12,280 bases of DNA, taken from contig JAUWOG010000021.1 of NCBI GenBank assembly GCA_030612305.1, forward strand, positions 1 through 12,280, read 5' to 3'. The translations under genes and the position numbers were made by a program. Shown one piece after another: positions 6,901 through 12,280 of this stretch. The notes under the pieces were generated by a model. That model saw nothing but the letters and a program-made list of their open reading frames with translations, was not told where the DNA came from and did no database searches. The DNA is from Armatimonadota bacterium (GTDB lineage Bacteria; Armatimonadota; Zipacnadia; Zipacnadales; UBA11051). Within the stretch, counting starts at the first letter, position 1. Each line of letters starts with the position of its first letter.

Positions 6901-9146
6901 GCGATGGGAGCGTCTGCGGCGTCCTTGTCGGCGATGAGTGCGGATAGATTCGACAGCGAAGCGGTCACGGAAATGCCGGCCCTGCCTCTGGTAGCCAGTA
7001 CCGGTTCGAGGCGAAGAGCATCCGCGCCGGCAGCGACCTCGGCCGAGACGGCGTCGAGTTCGTACTCCTTGTAGGCAGGCTCGAACACTGCGACGTTGGC
7101 GGATACGGCCGGGGCCTTCAGGCTCCCTGTCAATTGCCCCTGCGCATAGAGGACGCCCTTCACGTCCTGCACATCCAGGCGACCGAGCAGTTCGTCGAGC
7201 TGCGCTTCGGCGACTTGCACGTCGAGTGCGAGTTGCCGGTCGGGGTCCTCGGAGGCGATGGCGATATGCCCCTTGGCCCACACGGTGGCGAGCGGGTCGG
7301 CGGCAAAGGCGGTGAGCACCTCGATGTCGTCGCCTTCCTGTCTCAGCAATGCGGCTGCGCGCGCGACATCCCATTGCTCGTAGCCAAGTGCGTCGCCGGT
7401 TATGCTCGCGGCGGAGCTGAGCTGCTCGTCGGCGTATTCGAGAGCAATTGAGACATCCACGGTGCCCCGAGGGACGGCAGAGAGCTTCGTGAGACTCTGC
7501 GGCAGTTGCTCGAGGTGTGCCAGATCAATGCCCGAAAGCGTCGCCTCGGCATAGACCGCCGGGTGCTCGCCGCCGAAATCTACAACTGCCTCGCCGTGCA
7601 TGTCACCCCCGAGCAGGTCCGCCTTGAGATCGCTCAGGTGGACAGCCTTGCCGGCGACAACGGCTTCGGCGGCGATGTCCTTCACCGCGACGTCACCGAC
7701 AGTGACCGTATCAAGGGCTATGTCGGCATGAACCAGTGGGTTGCCGTCGGCCCATTTCGCGCGCACGGAGAGGTTCTCGAGTGGGGATACGGTGACGGCC
7801 TCGGGCCAATTCCTCTCGCCGTCGGCATCGTCTGTGCTGAGAGAGATGGGGCCGAGGTCGAGCTTCCCGATCTCCGCTTCGGCGACGACAACGGGGTCAG
7901 CAGTGTCCAGGAGGGAGAGCGTAACATCGAGGTCCTCGACAGAGATGTGGAGGCCTTCAGATGGATCGGCGCCTACCATTCCCGGTACGTTGATGCGAGC
8001 ATCTATGGCAGCATGATCGAGAGGTCCGATGAGACTCGCCTCAAGGCCGATACTTCCACCCAGGGCGATCTCGGGCAGTTGGGAGATCATGTCCGCAGGC
8101 AGCGCGGCCAGGACGCGTCCGGTATCGAGGCGCGGCGCACGCACCTGCACGTCCAGCGTCGTCTCATCAAAGTAGAGGACACTGCCGGCGACATGCAGGT
8201 CATTGCCCCGCCAGGCAAGACGCAGGCCGTCGGAGAGCGCTCCCTGAAGTGTGGCTGTGACCGGGCCGGAGACACGTATCGCGTCCGGCCCGAGGGCCGT
8301 CAGCACAAGGTCCGTCGGCCGCAGATCACCGTGGACGCAGAAGCTGAAATCGCTGCCCGGATGCTTGACCTTGTACGCGGAGGCCTTGATGCTCGCTCTG
8401 CCATTGTTGATTGCGACATCAGGATTCCGCCAGAAGCGTTGCTGCGCCCAGGCAAGGTCGAGGTCGGATATGTCAGCATCCACACTGAACTGGCCGCTGT
8501 CGGGATGCAGCAGGCCTTCGAGGGTGATGCGCCCCAGCTCTCCCCCACTCGTCTCAGCCGACAGTTGTACCTTGATCCATCCAATGCGCGAGAGGTCCAC
8601 GGAGCCGGAGACACCGGTCAACTCAATGTCGAGCGGCTCGGGGCCGAACATCTCATCGCGGTCGGTGTAGTGAACATTGACATCCCGCAGGTACACCTGC
8701 CCCTGAAACCGGTCTTCTGGTGGGATCGGTTTCTTCGGCGGCGGCAGCAGTTTCTCCAGGTTCAGTGTGCCGTCGGCGTAGCGTTCGACATCTACGTCGA
8801 GCCCCTCCACGGTCACTTCCCGGATGGCGGCTGCGGGGGCCTTGGTGCGTCGAAGCATGGCGCTGAGATCGTACTTGATTCGGACCTTCCGGACGCAGAG
8901 AACGGCACCGTCATCAATCCTGCTCCCCTCGGCCAGGGAGATGCCGGCAATATCGAGGGAGGTCAAGAGGTTCCCGCTGACAAGCCCGACACGCACTTCG
9001 CGGCCGGTCATGTCGGCAAGTTGCCGCGCCGTGACCTCCTGGACACGCTTATGCACCCAGCCGCTCTGACCGGCCGCCATGAGGCCGACAGCGATCATCC
9101 CGGCGATGATGACTAGTACCGCGATTGTCTGGAGTGCCTGTCGCAT
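3942..9146 (-). CDS. tamB: Translocation and assembly module protein TamB (AsmA-like / DUF490)
   Basis: 1734 aa, longer than E. coli TamB (1259 aa). TamB-family proteins span the periplasm from an inner-membrane anchor to an Omp85 partner. They are implicated in autotransporter or outer-membrane protein assembly and in moving phospholipid to the outer membrane. The N-terminus is an uncleaved-looking anchor (hydrophobic residues about 7-26). An AsmA-like segment follows (VRVGLVSGNLLTSLDIAGISL, then GLDVDVERYADGTLNLEKLL), then well over 1000 residues of repeating short beta-strands such as V.G.l..P......v..., expected to form a hydrophobic groove. The C-terminal TamB/DUF490 domain is clear at about 1590-1734 (SSTPPLAEEQIYALL, FSVNFTFNQPVEIRIGKYI, LLVSYRTAFG). 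It ends in Phe. There is no tamA-like gene here; the BamA encoded just downstream is the likely Omp85 partner. The ATG at 9146 lacks a strong ribosome site; lipA ends 40 bp upstream. Confidence 0.93.
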   Translation of the reverse strand: MRQALQTIAVLVIIAGMIAVGLMAAGQSGWVHKRVQEVTARQLADMTGREVRVGLVSGNLLTSLDIAGISLAEGSRIDDGAVLCVRKVRIKYDLSAMLRRTKAPAAAIREVTVEGLDVDVERYADGTLNLEKLLPPPKKPIPPEDRFQGQVYLRDVNVHYTDRDEMFGPEPLDIELTGVSGSVDLSRIGWIKVQLSAETSGGELGRITLEGLLHPDSGQFSVDADISDLDLAWAQQRFWRNPDVAINNGRASIKASAYKVKHPGSDFSFCVHGDLRPTDLVLTALGPDAIRVSGPVTATLQGALSDGLRLAWRGNDLHVAGSVLYFDETTLDVQVRAPRLDTGRVLAALPADMISQLPEIALGGSIGLEASLIGPLDHAAIDARINVPGMVGADPSEGLHISVEDLDVTLSLLDTADPVVVAEAEIGKLDLGPISLSTDDADGERNWPEAVTVSPLENLSVRAKWADGNPLVHADIALDTVTVGDVAVKDIAAEAVVAGKAVHLSDLKADLLGGDMHGEAVVDFGGEHPAVYAEATLSGIDLAHLEQLPQSLTKLSAVPRGTVDVSIALEYADEQLSSAASITGDALGYEQWDVARAAALLRQEGDDIEVLTAFAADPLATVWAKGHIAIASEDPDRQLALDVQVAEAQLDELLGRLDVQDVKGVLYAQGQLTGSLKAPAVSANVAVFEPAYKEYELDAVSAEVAAGADALRLEPVLATRGRAGISVTASLSNLSALIADKDAADAPIAGSFDIAGVQLAEVAELLESDYDGIDGLAEVSGMFSGTVKAPVISGTARVANALTSTADITEAEVPFKFADNVLAVEDAIVHAQGAELHVHGTIEFSEPPVLSARLSATDIYLEGIHHLRRYGMDMSGLLHIPVARVEGPLDALTGRGLLVAKKISIDNETVEDLEAEVTLAHNVVRLEHLDCAVGEGKLAGTGFYDAESQEIIADLTISDGSVSELLGITRPLVAAATSEEMDPEKRRGLLRSIQAASLRLNGQLTSRFYVQGTLQEPDTTATVTLTEVVFDGVRIPDVQAKAVAIREGIYDLDLEATQGDALITASGDVEFDGAVRMLIEGSGIELANYARWLPLDTDLTGELGFTVAARGQTRQPQVMASVDVLGPGVAGIAIDVLTAPIISIEEGKLDIDTLVIKHCEQELVVDGTLPFSWETVGLIPDKPMELQARAEEMELALVPVLINEYVQHKAKRGGTDATEMWAKMKVSGLVNSTMKITGTPQAPSLAGSLCVEAGSVALSGSKKPLHDIALDVAFDGGTDSNTVKVNQAQAVWDSTTVSLDGKVEFKELAVERLHENIYDLTATVAAESQQFAKGGYIHGLGGTIALRGGGEQPPELTIEHLGGRFGKGSIFLDGYAQLATFEPADLAGNRTQMALVADNSNIVVKGLLDAMVDGTINFNGPGGGEPTHVTGKWTVAHGRVSIPLVAAPEKKALYALDSSSPKPQFDVTLALGPAMTIYAPGVSAPLEPSRKLAHLTGTPQKPVITGLVQAQRGRTQMPGGFATIESLGVDYKIAPKRTALHYDPVELVLTGRVWGRAETVLQSAGINGRDIGRVTIRLVIDGTLSEQIDIRVSSTPPLAEEQIYALLGTAPFGGAISSGSTGFDSAGQMVSRQFISALALGFRTAVFMPIEQEIRRSLGLSEFSVNFTFNQPVEIRIGKYIMDDLLVSYRTAFGSGDEEYDITVSYEFGPSLRLSYTADELNRSKIQVERAWDF

Positions 9147-9186
9147 GACGCTTGACGAAGGTCGGGCTGCGGCGCATGGGTGCGTG

Positions 9187-10146
9187 CTATTCGTCGCCTA
9201 TCTCTCTGGACTCGTGTACGGCAGAGGCCAATTCTCCGGCGCGGTAGCTGCTGCGGACGAAGGGCCCGCTGCTGACTTGTGCGATGCCGGCGGCTCGGGC
9301 CCATTGTGCGTACTCGTCGAACTGCTCCGGGGGCACGTACCTGTCCACCGGCAGATGCTGTCGCGTCGGCCGCAGGTACTGGCCGATGGTGACGATGTCA
9401 CATCCTGCCTGCCCCAAGTCATCGAGCAGGCACCGCAACTGCCCATCCGTCTCCCCGACGCCGACCATGAATCCGGATTTGACCACTGTGCCGCTAGTGT
9501 TCCTTGCAGCACTGGTCAGCACCTGCAACGACCTCTCGTAGTCCGCCTGTGGCCGCAGCACGGAGGTCATCTCGCGGACCGTCTCGACATTGTGGTTGAA
9601 GACCGTCGGCTCTGCCGCGAGCACCACGTCGAGCGCTTCCTCATCGCCCTGGAAGTCCGGGGTAAGCACTTCCACGCCGGCGGCCGGCAGACGCTCCCTC
9701 ATGGCGCGGATCGTGCGAGCGAAATGTGCGGCCCCGCCGTCAGCAAGGTCATCGCGGGTGACCGACGTAACGACCGTGAATTCCAGCCCCAGGTCTGCGG
9801 CTGCCTCGGCTACGCGACGGGGCTCATCGGCGTCGAGGGGGTCAAGCTTCTCGCCGAGCGCAGCGTGCTTCACTGCGCAGAAGCGGCAGTGGCGCGTGCA
9901 CGTTTCTCCCATCAGCATGAACGTGGCCGTGTGACGGGAGAAGCACTCGCCGATATTCGGGCAGCGTGCATTCTCGCAGACGGTATTCAACGCGTGCCGG
10001 CGAAGTAGTTCCTGCGTTGCCCGGCTCTGTTCCTGCTTGCCGATTTTGACGCGCAACCAACTCGGCAGCCGGTCGTCCGCATCCGTCACCTTGGGCTTCC
10101 ACCCCCAGATACAATCCACGGGAGGCGCTGTTCCCGCCTCCCGCAA
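9187..10146 (-). CDS. lipA: Lipoyl synthase (radical SAM)
   Basis: 319 aa as drawn. LipA inserts two sulfur atoms into a protein-bound octanoyl group to make the lipoyl cofactor of 2-oxoacid dehydrogenases and the glycine cleavage system. Both iron-sulfur motifs are intact. The auxiliary cluster cysteines are C57, C62 and C68 (CENARCPNIGEC), and the radical SAM CxxxCxxC is C83, C87 and C90 (CTRHCRFC). The RSSY motif at 298-301, whose serine ligates the auxiliary cluster in characterised LipA, is present, as are NHNVETV and DIVTIGQYLRPT. The first codon of the frame is a TTG at 10146, directly after an in-frame TAG, with no good ribosome site. A GTG at 10089 (residue 20), 9 nt after a GGGGGTGG stretch, would remove a poorly conserved head and start just before RLPSWLRVK; I consider it about equally likely. 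No lipB is in the window, so the source of octanoyl groups is unseen. Confidence 0.96.
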   Translation of the reverse strand: MREAGTAPPVDCIWGWKPKVTDADDRLPSWLRVKIGKQEQSRATQELLRRHALNTVCENARCPNIGECFSRHTATFMLMGETCTRHCRFCAVKHAALGEKLDPLDADEPRRVAEAAADLGLEFTVVTSVTRDDLADGGAAHFARTIRAMRERLPAAGVEVLTPDFQGDEEALDVVLAAEPTVFNHNVETVREMTSVLRPQADYERSLQVLTSAARNTSGTVVKSGFMVGVGETDGQLRCLLDDLGQAGCDIVTIGQYLRPTRQHLPVDRYVPPEQFDEYAQWARAAGIAQVSSGPFVRSSYRAGELASAVHESREIGDE

Positions 10147-10203
10147 CTATTGACATGTTCCCGGCATTCCGCGGCAGCAGAGTCCCGCTCCCCGACCGCG
10201 GCC

Positions 10204-10590
10204 TCACTCGACGCTCAGTAACCTGTCGAGCAACTCGCCCACTATCTCAATGAAGTGCCCCTTCTTCTCGATGTGGACCCCGTCGTAGTTGGCGACCTTC
10301 GAGACATCACTGGGCGTATTGGCATAGCCGGTCAGCACGACGACCTTCATGGGAGACCACAGCGGGTTCTTCTTGACGGCCTCGAGCACTTGCCAACCGT
10401 CTATCTCCGGCATGACGATATCGAGCAGCATGCAATCGTAGATGACCCCCTGGCTGGTTGCCTCACACAGCTTCCGGAGGGCTTCGCGACCGTTGCCGGC
10501 GACTTCATGCGTGAAGCCGAGCTCATCGAGTCTGTTGGTAAGCACTTTCCGCAATTGCGCATCGTCTTCGACGACGAGGATGTTTGGCAT
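10204..10590 (-). CDS. Single-domain response regulator (receiver domain only)
   Basis: 128 aa, almost exactly one CheY-like receiver domain. The acidic pocket is E8, D9, D10 (VVEDD), the phosphorylation site is D57 (LLDIVMPEIDGW), the switch residue is T87 (VVLTGYA), and the conserved Lys is K109 or K110 (IEKKG). All key residues are present, so it should be phosphorylatable. There is no output domain, so it must act by protein contact or in a phosphorelay. No histidine kinase is in the window, so the partner is unknown. The start ATG has a good ribosome site (AGGTGA, 10594-10599). It lies between smpB (64 bp upstream) and lipA (57 bp downstream), a neighbourhood that does not reveal a target. 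Confidence 0.93.
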   Translation of the reverse strand: MPNILVVEDDAQLRKVLTNRLDELGFTHEVAGNGREALRKLCEATSQGVIYDCMLLDIVMPEIDGWQVLEAVKKNPLWSPMKVVVLTGYANTPSDVSKVANYDGVHIEKKGHFIEIVGELLDRLLSVE

Positions 10591-10654
10591 GTCTCACCTG
10601 GCCACCTTGAATCATGGATGAATGCGATTGCTTGACGGCTTGATACGGGGCCCG

Positions 10655-11125
10655 CTAGCGGCCCGTCTTTTCGAACTCCCGGCGCGCGCGCTCAGTCTCC
10701 CGCTCCATGTCACGCTCGGCGATGGCTTCGCGCTTGTCGTACTGGCGTTTGCCGCGACAGAGCCCCAGCTCAATCTTGACGTAGCCCCGCTCATTGAAAT
10801 AGACGCGAAGCGGAATGAGTGTGTAGCCCTTCTGGCGCACCTGTCTGTCCAGCGCGTTTATCTCTCGTCTCTTCAGTAGCAACCTGCGCTTGCGGATCGG
10901 GTCCGGGGCATCTGTCCCGGCGGCATTCCTGTAAGGGCTGATGTGCATTCCGTGGACCCAGACTTCGCCATCGGCGACCTGCGCATGAGCCTCATTGAGG
11001 CTGACACTCGCCGCGCGCAGCGACTTGACCTCGCCCCCCCGCAGTTCAATCCCCGCCTCGCAGGGCTTGTCCACGAAGTACTCGTGGCGCGCCTGCCGGT
11101 TACTCGCCACGTCACGAGTATCCAT
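10655..11125 (-). CDS. smpB: SsrA-binding protein SmpB (trans-translation)
   Basis: 156 aa, the usual size. SmpB binds tmRNA and takes it to stalled ribosomes, where trans-translation rescues the ribosome and tags the unfinished peptide. Family landmarks are complete: NRQARHEYFV near the start, GIELRGGEVKSLR, EVWVHGMHISPY, RKRRLLLKRREI, GYTLIPLRVYF, YVKIELGLCRGKRQYDKRE. A basic, helical C-terminal tail (from about 128) would enter the mRNA channel. The ATG at 11125 has no Shine-Dalgarno sequence. A good vegetative promoter lies so close that the mRNA may be nearly leaderless. The tmRNA gene (ssrA) is often near smpB but is not seen here. It is the first gene of the leftward series, divergent from the UroD-like gene. 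Confidence 0.96.
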   Translation of the reverse strand: MDTRDVASNRQARHEYFVDKPCEAGIELRGGEVKSLRAASVSLNEAHAQVADGEVWVHGMHISPYRNAAGTDAPDPIRKRRLLLKRREINALDRQVRQKGYTLIPLRVYFNERGYVKIELGLCRGKRQYDKREAIAERDMERETERARREFEKTGR

Positions 11126-11134
11126 AGTAGAGCT

Positions 11135-11163
11135 ATGGTAGCCGATAGTCCGGATAGCGTCAA
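11135..11163 (-). promoter_or_regulatory. Vegetative (sigma70/SigA-type) promoter for smpB
   Basis: On the minus strand, TTGACG (11163-11158), 17-bp spacer, TACCAT (11140-11135). This is 5/6 and 4/6 to consensus with ideal spacing. The -10 element ends only 9 nt before the smpB ATG, so transcription would begin about 0-4 nt before the start codon. Confidence 0.55.
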
Positions 11164-11262
11164 GGTCGTGTCTGTCAAGGCTCCGGCAACCCCGGCCACG
11201 CTCCGAGAAGCTCCTTCTGCGGCGCAGGAATCACCTCCTGCAACCGGGAAGAGAGGTCGGGA

Positions 11263-11322
11263 CGGACCTGCCAGCGACGGGGCAAATGCCACTGCAGGTC
11301 CGACATGTCAGATTCATCTGAC
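11263..11322 (+). promoter_or_regulatory. Two consecutive inverted repeats in the leader of the UroD-like gene
   Basis: The first is a perfect 9-bp inverted repeat, CGGACCTGC (11263-11271) with GCAGGTCCG (11294-11302), enclosing a nested GGCA-AA-TGCC (11281-11290). The second is a perfect 7-bp inverted repeat, GTCAGAT-TC-ATCTGAC (11307-11322), that ends right at the Shine-Dalgarno sequence GGAGGG (11323-11328). They could be RNA stem-loops affecting translation, or a dimeric repressor operator in the case of the second. No poly-T follows, so they are not intrinsic terminators. The rest of the 208-bp divergent gap holds the smpB promoter and no gene; I see no clear vegetative promoter for the rightward gene. 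Confidence 0.4.
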
Positions 11323-11333
11323 GGAGGGACGAG

Positions 11334-12280
11334 ATGCTTGCCCGCGAACGGGTCATCGCCGCCATCGAGCACCGCACACCTGACCGCATGCCGGTTGACT
11401 ACTGGGCGCTCCGACCAGTGAGTGAACGCGTTCAGGAGGAGCTCGACGCAGCAGACTACGAGGGCCTGCTCACTGCCCTGGGTGTGGACATCCGCGATGT
11501 CAGAAATCGGCGCACCTACATCGGCCCTGAGCATCACTATCTCCCCGATGGCCGCGAGTGCGACACCTGGGGCGTACCGCTGAATCCCGGTGGCACCTAC
11601 GCCGCCAGCGTTACACAGACGGTGCTGTCCACGGCGACGACGGTGGCCGAGATCGAGGCCCATGCTCCCTTCCCCGATCCGGACTGGTGGGATTGCTCCC
11701 CGGTTTATGACGCCTGCGTGTCGGCCGGGAATCACGCGGTCATGGGTGGCGCATGGTCGCCTTTCTTCTGCATGGGGATGTACATGCTGGGGATGGAGGA
11801 GCTGCTGACGGCGATGGCTCTGTACCCGGCTGTGGCCGAGGCGCTGCTGACGCGGATCGTGGACTTCTACATGGAGTCCTGCCGGCGGCAATTCGAGGCC
11901 GCGCGCGGGCAGATGCAGATATTCTTTATGGGCGATGACTACGGCGGCCAAACGGGTCCGCTGGTGAGTGTCGAGATGTTCCGCAAGTTCATCAAGCCGC
12001 ATCTGGCGCGGCTCTTCGCCCAGGCCAAAAGCTACGGCCTCAAGGTCATGCTCCATTCCTGCGGCAGTGTCTATGACTTCCTCCCCGACCTCATCGAGAT
12101 CGGGATGGACGCACTCGACCCGGTGCAAGTCCGGGCCACAGACATGGAGGCGGAACTGCTCGCCCGCGAATTCGGCAGAGACATCTGCTTCCATGGCTCG
12201 ATAGACACCCAGCAGACGCTTCCCTTCGGCACCGTGGCAGATGTGAAGGCGGAGGTGCGGTCACGGCTTGAGCTGTTTCC
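11334..12280 (+). CDS. Uroporphyrinogen decarboxylase-like protein, MtaA/CmuA superfamily (3' end outside window)
   Basis: 315 residues are visible and the frame runs off the right edge. The ATG at 11334 has a strong ribosome site (GGAGGG, 5 nt spacing). The head MLARERVIAAIEHRTPDRMPVDYWA is typical of the UroD-like superfamily (RE.v..ai....pDR.Pv). Later marks are GDDYGGQTG at about 200-208, LHSCGSVYDFLPDLIEIGMDALDPVQ at 240-265, and HGSIDTQQTLPFGT from 287. The HxC at 241-243 matches the zinc-ligand pair of methylcobamide:CoM methyltransferases such as MtaA, so a corrinoid-linked methyltransferase role is more likely than heme-pathway UroD. Members of this group in environmental genomes are mostly uncharacterised, so the substrate is unknown. 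The third expected zinc ligand would lie beyond the window. It is divergent from smpB and functionally unrelated to the leftward genes. Confidence 0.88.
   Translation, partial: MLARERVIAAIEHRTPDRMPVDYWALRPVSERVQEELDAADYEGLLTALGVDIRDVRNRRTYIGPEHHYLPDGRECDTWGVPLNPGGTYAASVTQTVLSTATTVAEIEAHAPFPDPDWWDCSPVYDACVSAGNHAVMGGAWSPFFCMGMYMLGMEELLTAMALYPAVAEALLTRIVDFYMESCRRQFEAARGQMQIFFMGDDYGGQTGPLVSVEMFRKFIKPHLARLFAQAKSYGLKVMLHSCGSVYDFLPDLIEIGMDALDPVQVRATDMEAELLAREFGRDICFHGSIDTQQTLPFGTVADVKAEVRSRLELF

Noticed and set aside
7506..9116. Long plus-strand open frame (536 codons) opposite the 5' third of tamB
   Set aside because: The protein has no recognisable motifs or ribosome site and lies fully antisense to a clear TamB. 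GC-rich codon use commonly opens such frames.
9842..10207. Alternative ATG-started frame over the lipA 5' end
   Set aside because: It gives a sequence without family features; the lipA frame carries all the cysteine motifs despite its TTG/GTG start.
10648..10671. GC-rich hairpin followed by CTTTT on the plus strand at the smpB stop (palindrome CCGCTAGCGG)
   Set aside because: The T-run is on the plus strand, where no gene ends. On the minus strand, where smpB ends, no T-run follows, so it is not a terminator for smpB.
10591..11333. Possible tmRNA (ssrA) gene next to smpB
   Set aside because: Neither flanking gap is long enough for a tmRNA of over 300 nt, and no tRNA-like ends or tag frame were seen.
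11175..12194. Minus-strand open frame (339 codons) opposite the UroD-like gene
   Set aside because: Its sequence is His/Arg/Val-rich with no family features, whereas the plus-strand frame has clear superfamily motifs and a strong ribosome site.

Overview
The window (about 60% GC by eye) looks like chromosomal DNA of a diderm bacterium. It holds an outer-membrane biogenesis cluster: tamB, an ECF sigma factor, a three-POTRA bamA and an skp/ompH gene. Three POTRA domains instead of the five in proteobacterial BamA, a tamB-bamA-skp grouping of the kind described in diderm Terrabacteria such as Negativicutes, and a MtaA/UroD-like protein suggest a deep-branching or uncultured lineage. Armatimonadota-like or a similar group is my guess; the sequence does not settle it.

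Layout: eight genes read leftwards on the minus strand. In transcription order they are smpB (11125-10655), a single-domain response regulator (10590-10204), lipA (10146-9187), tamB (9146-3942), an ECF sigma factor (3821-3240), bamA (3172-1262), skp/ompH (1026-277) and a secreted or anchored protein of unknown function cut by the left edge (266-1). One gene reads rightwards from 11334 and is cut by the right edge. It encodes a uroporphyrinogen-decarboxylase-like protein of the MtaA/CmuA superfamily. Gaps between minus-strand genes are 10-120 bp, except 235 bp between bamA and skp. The divergent gap of 208 bp (11126-11333) is the only one with promoters facing both ways.

How the genes fit together: Skp is a periplasmic chaperone for outer-membrane proteins, BamA inserts them, and TamB is a long inner-membrane-anchored bridge that works with an Omp85 protein. 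An ECF sigma factor lies between tamB and bamA with no recognisable anti-sigma gene beside it. The main non-coding observation is that the gaps upstream of the sigma gene and of skp carry the same two-part motif, GCAACC-N16-GTCT, in the right orientation. It has the form of an ECF promoter. This suggests that the sigma factor autoregulates and drives an envelope-biogenesis regulon, a sigma-E-like circuit. smpB, the response regulator and lipA appear to be housekeeping or regulatory neighbours.

I found no mobile elements, CRISPR arrays, tRNAs, rRNAs or convincing intrinsic terminators. All coding regions appear intact apart from the two cut by the window edges. I saw no clearly new multi-gene system; the most useful leads are regulatory (the ECF-type promoter pair, a near-leaderless smpB, and a structured leader on the UroD-like gene).
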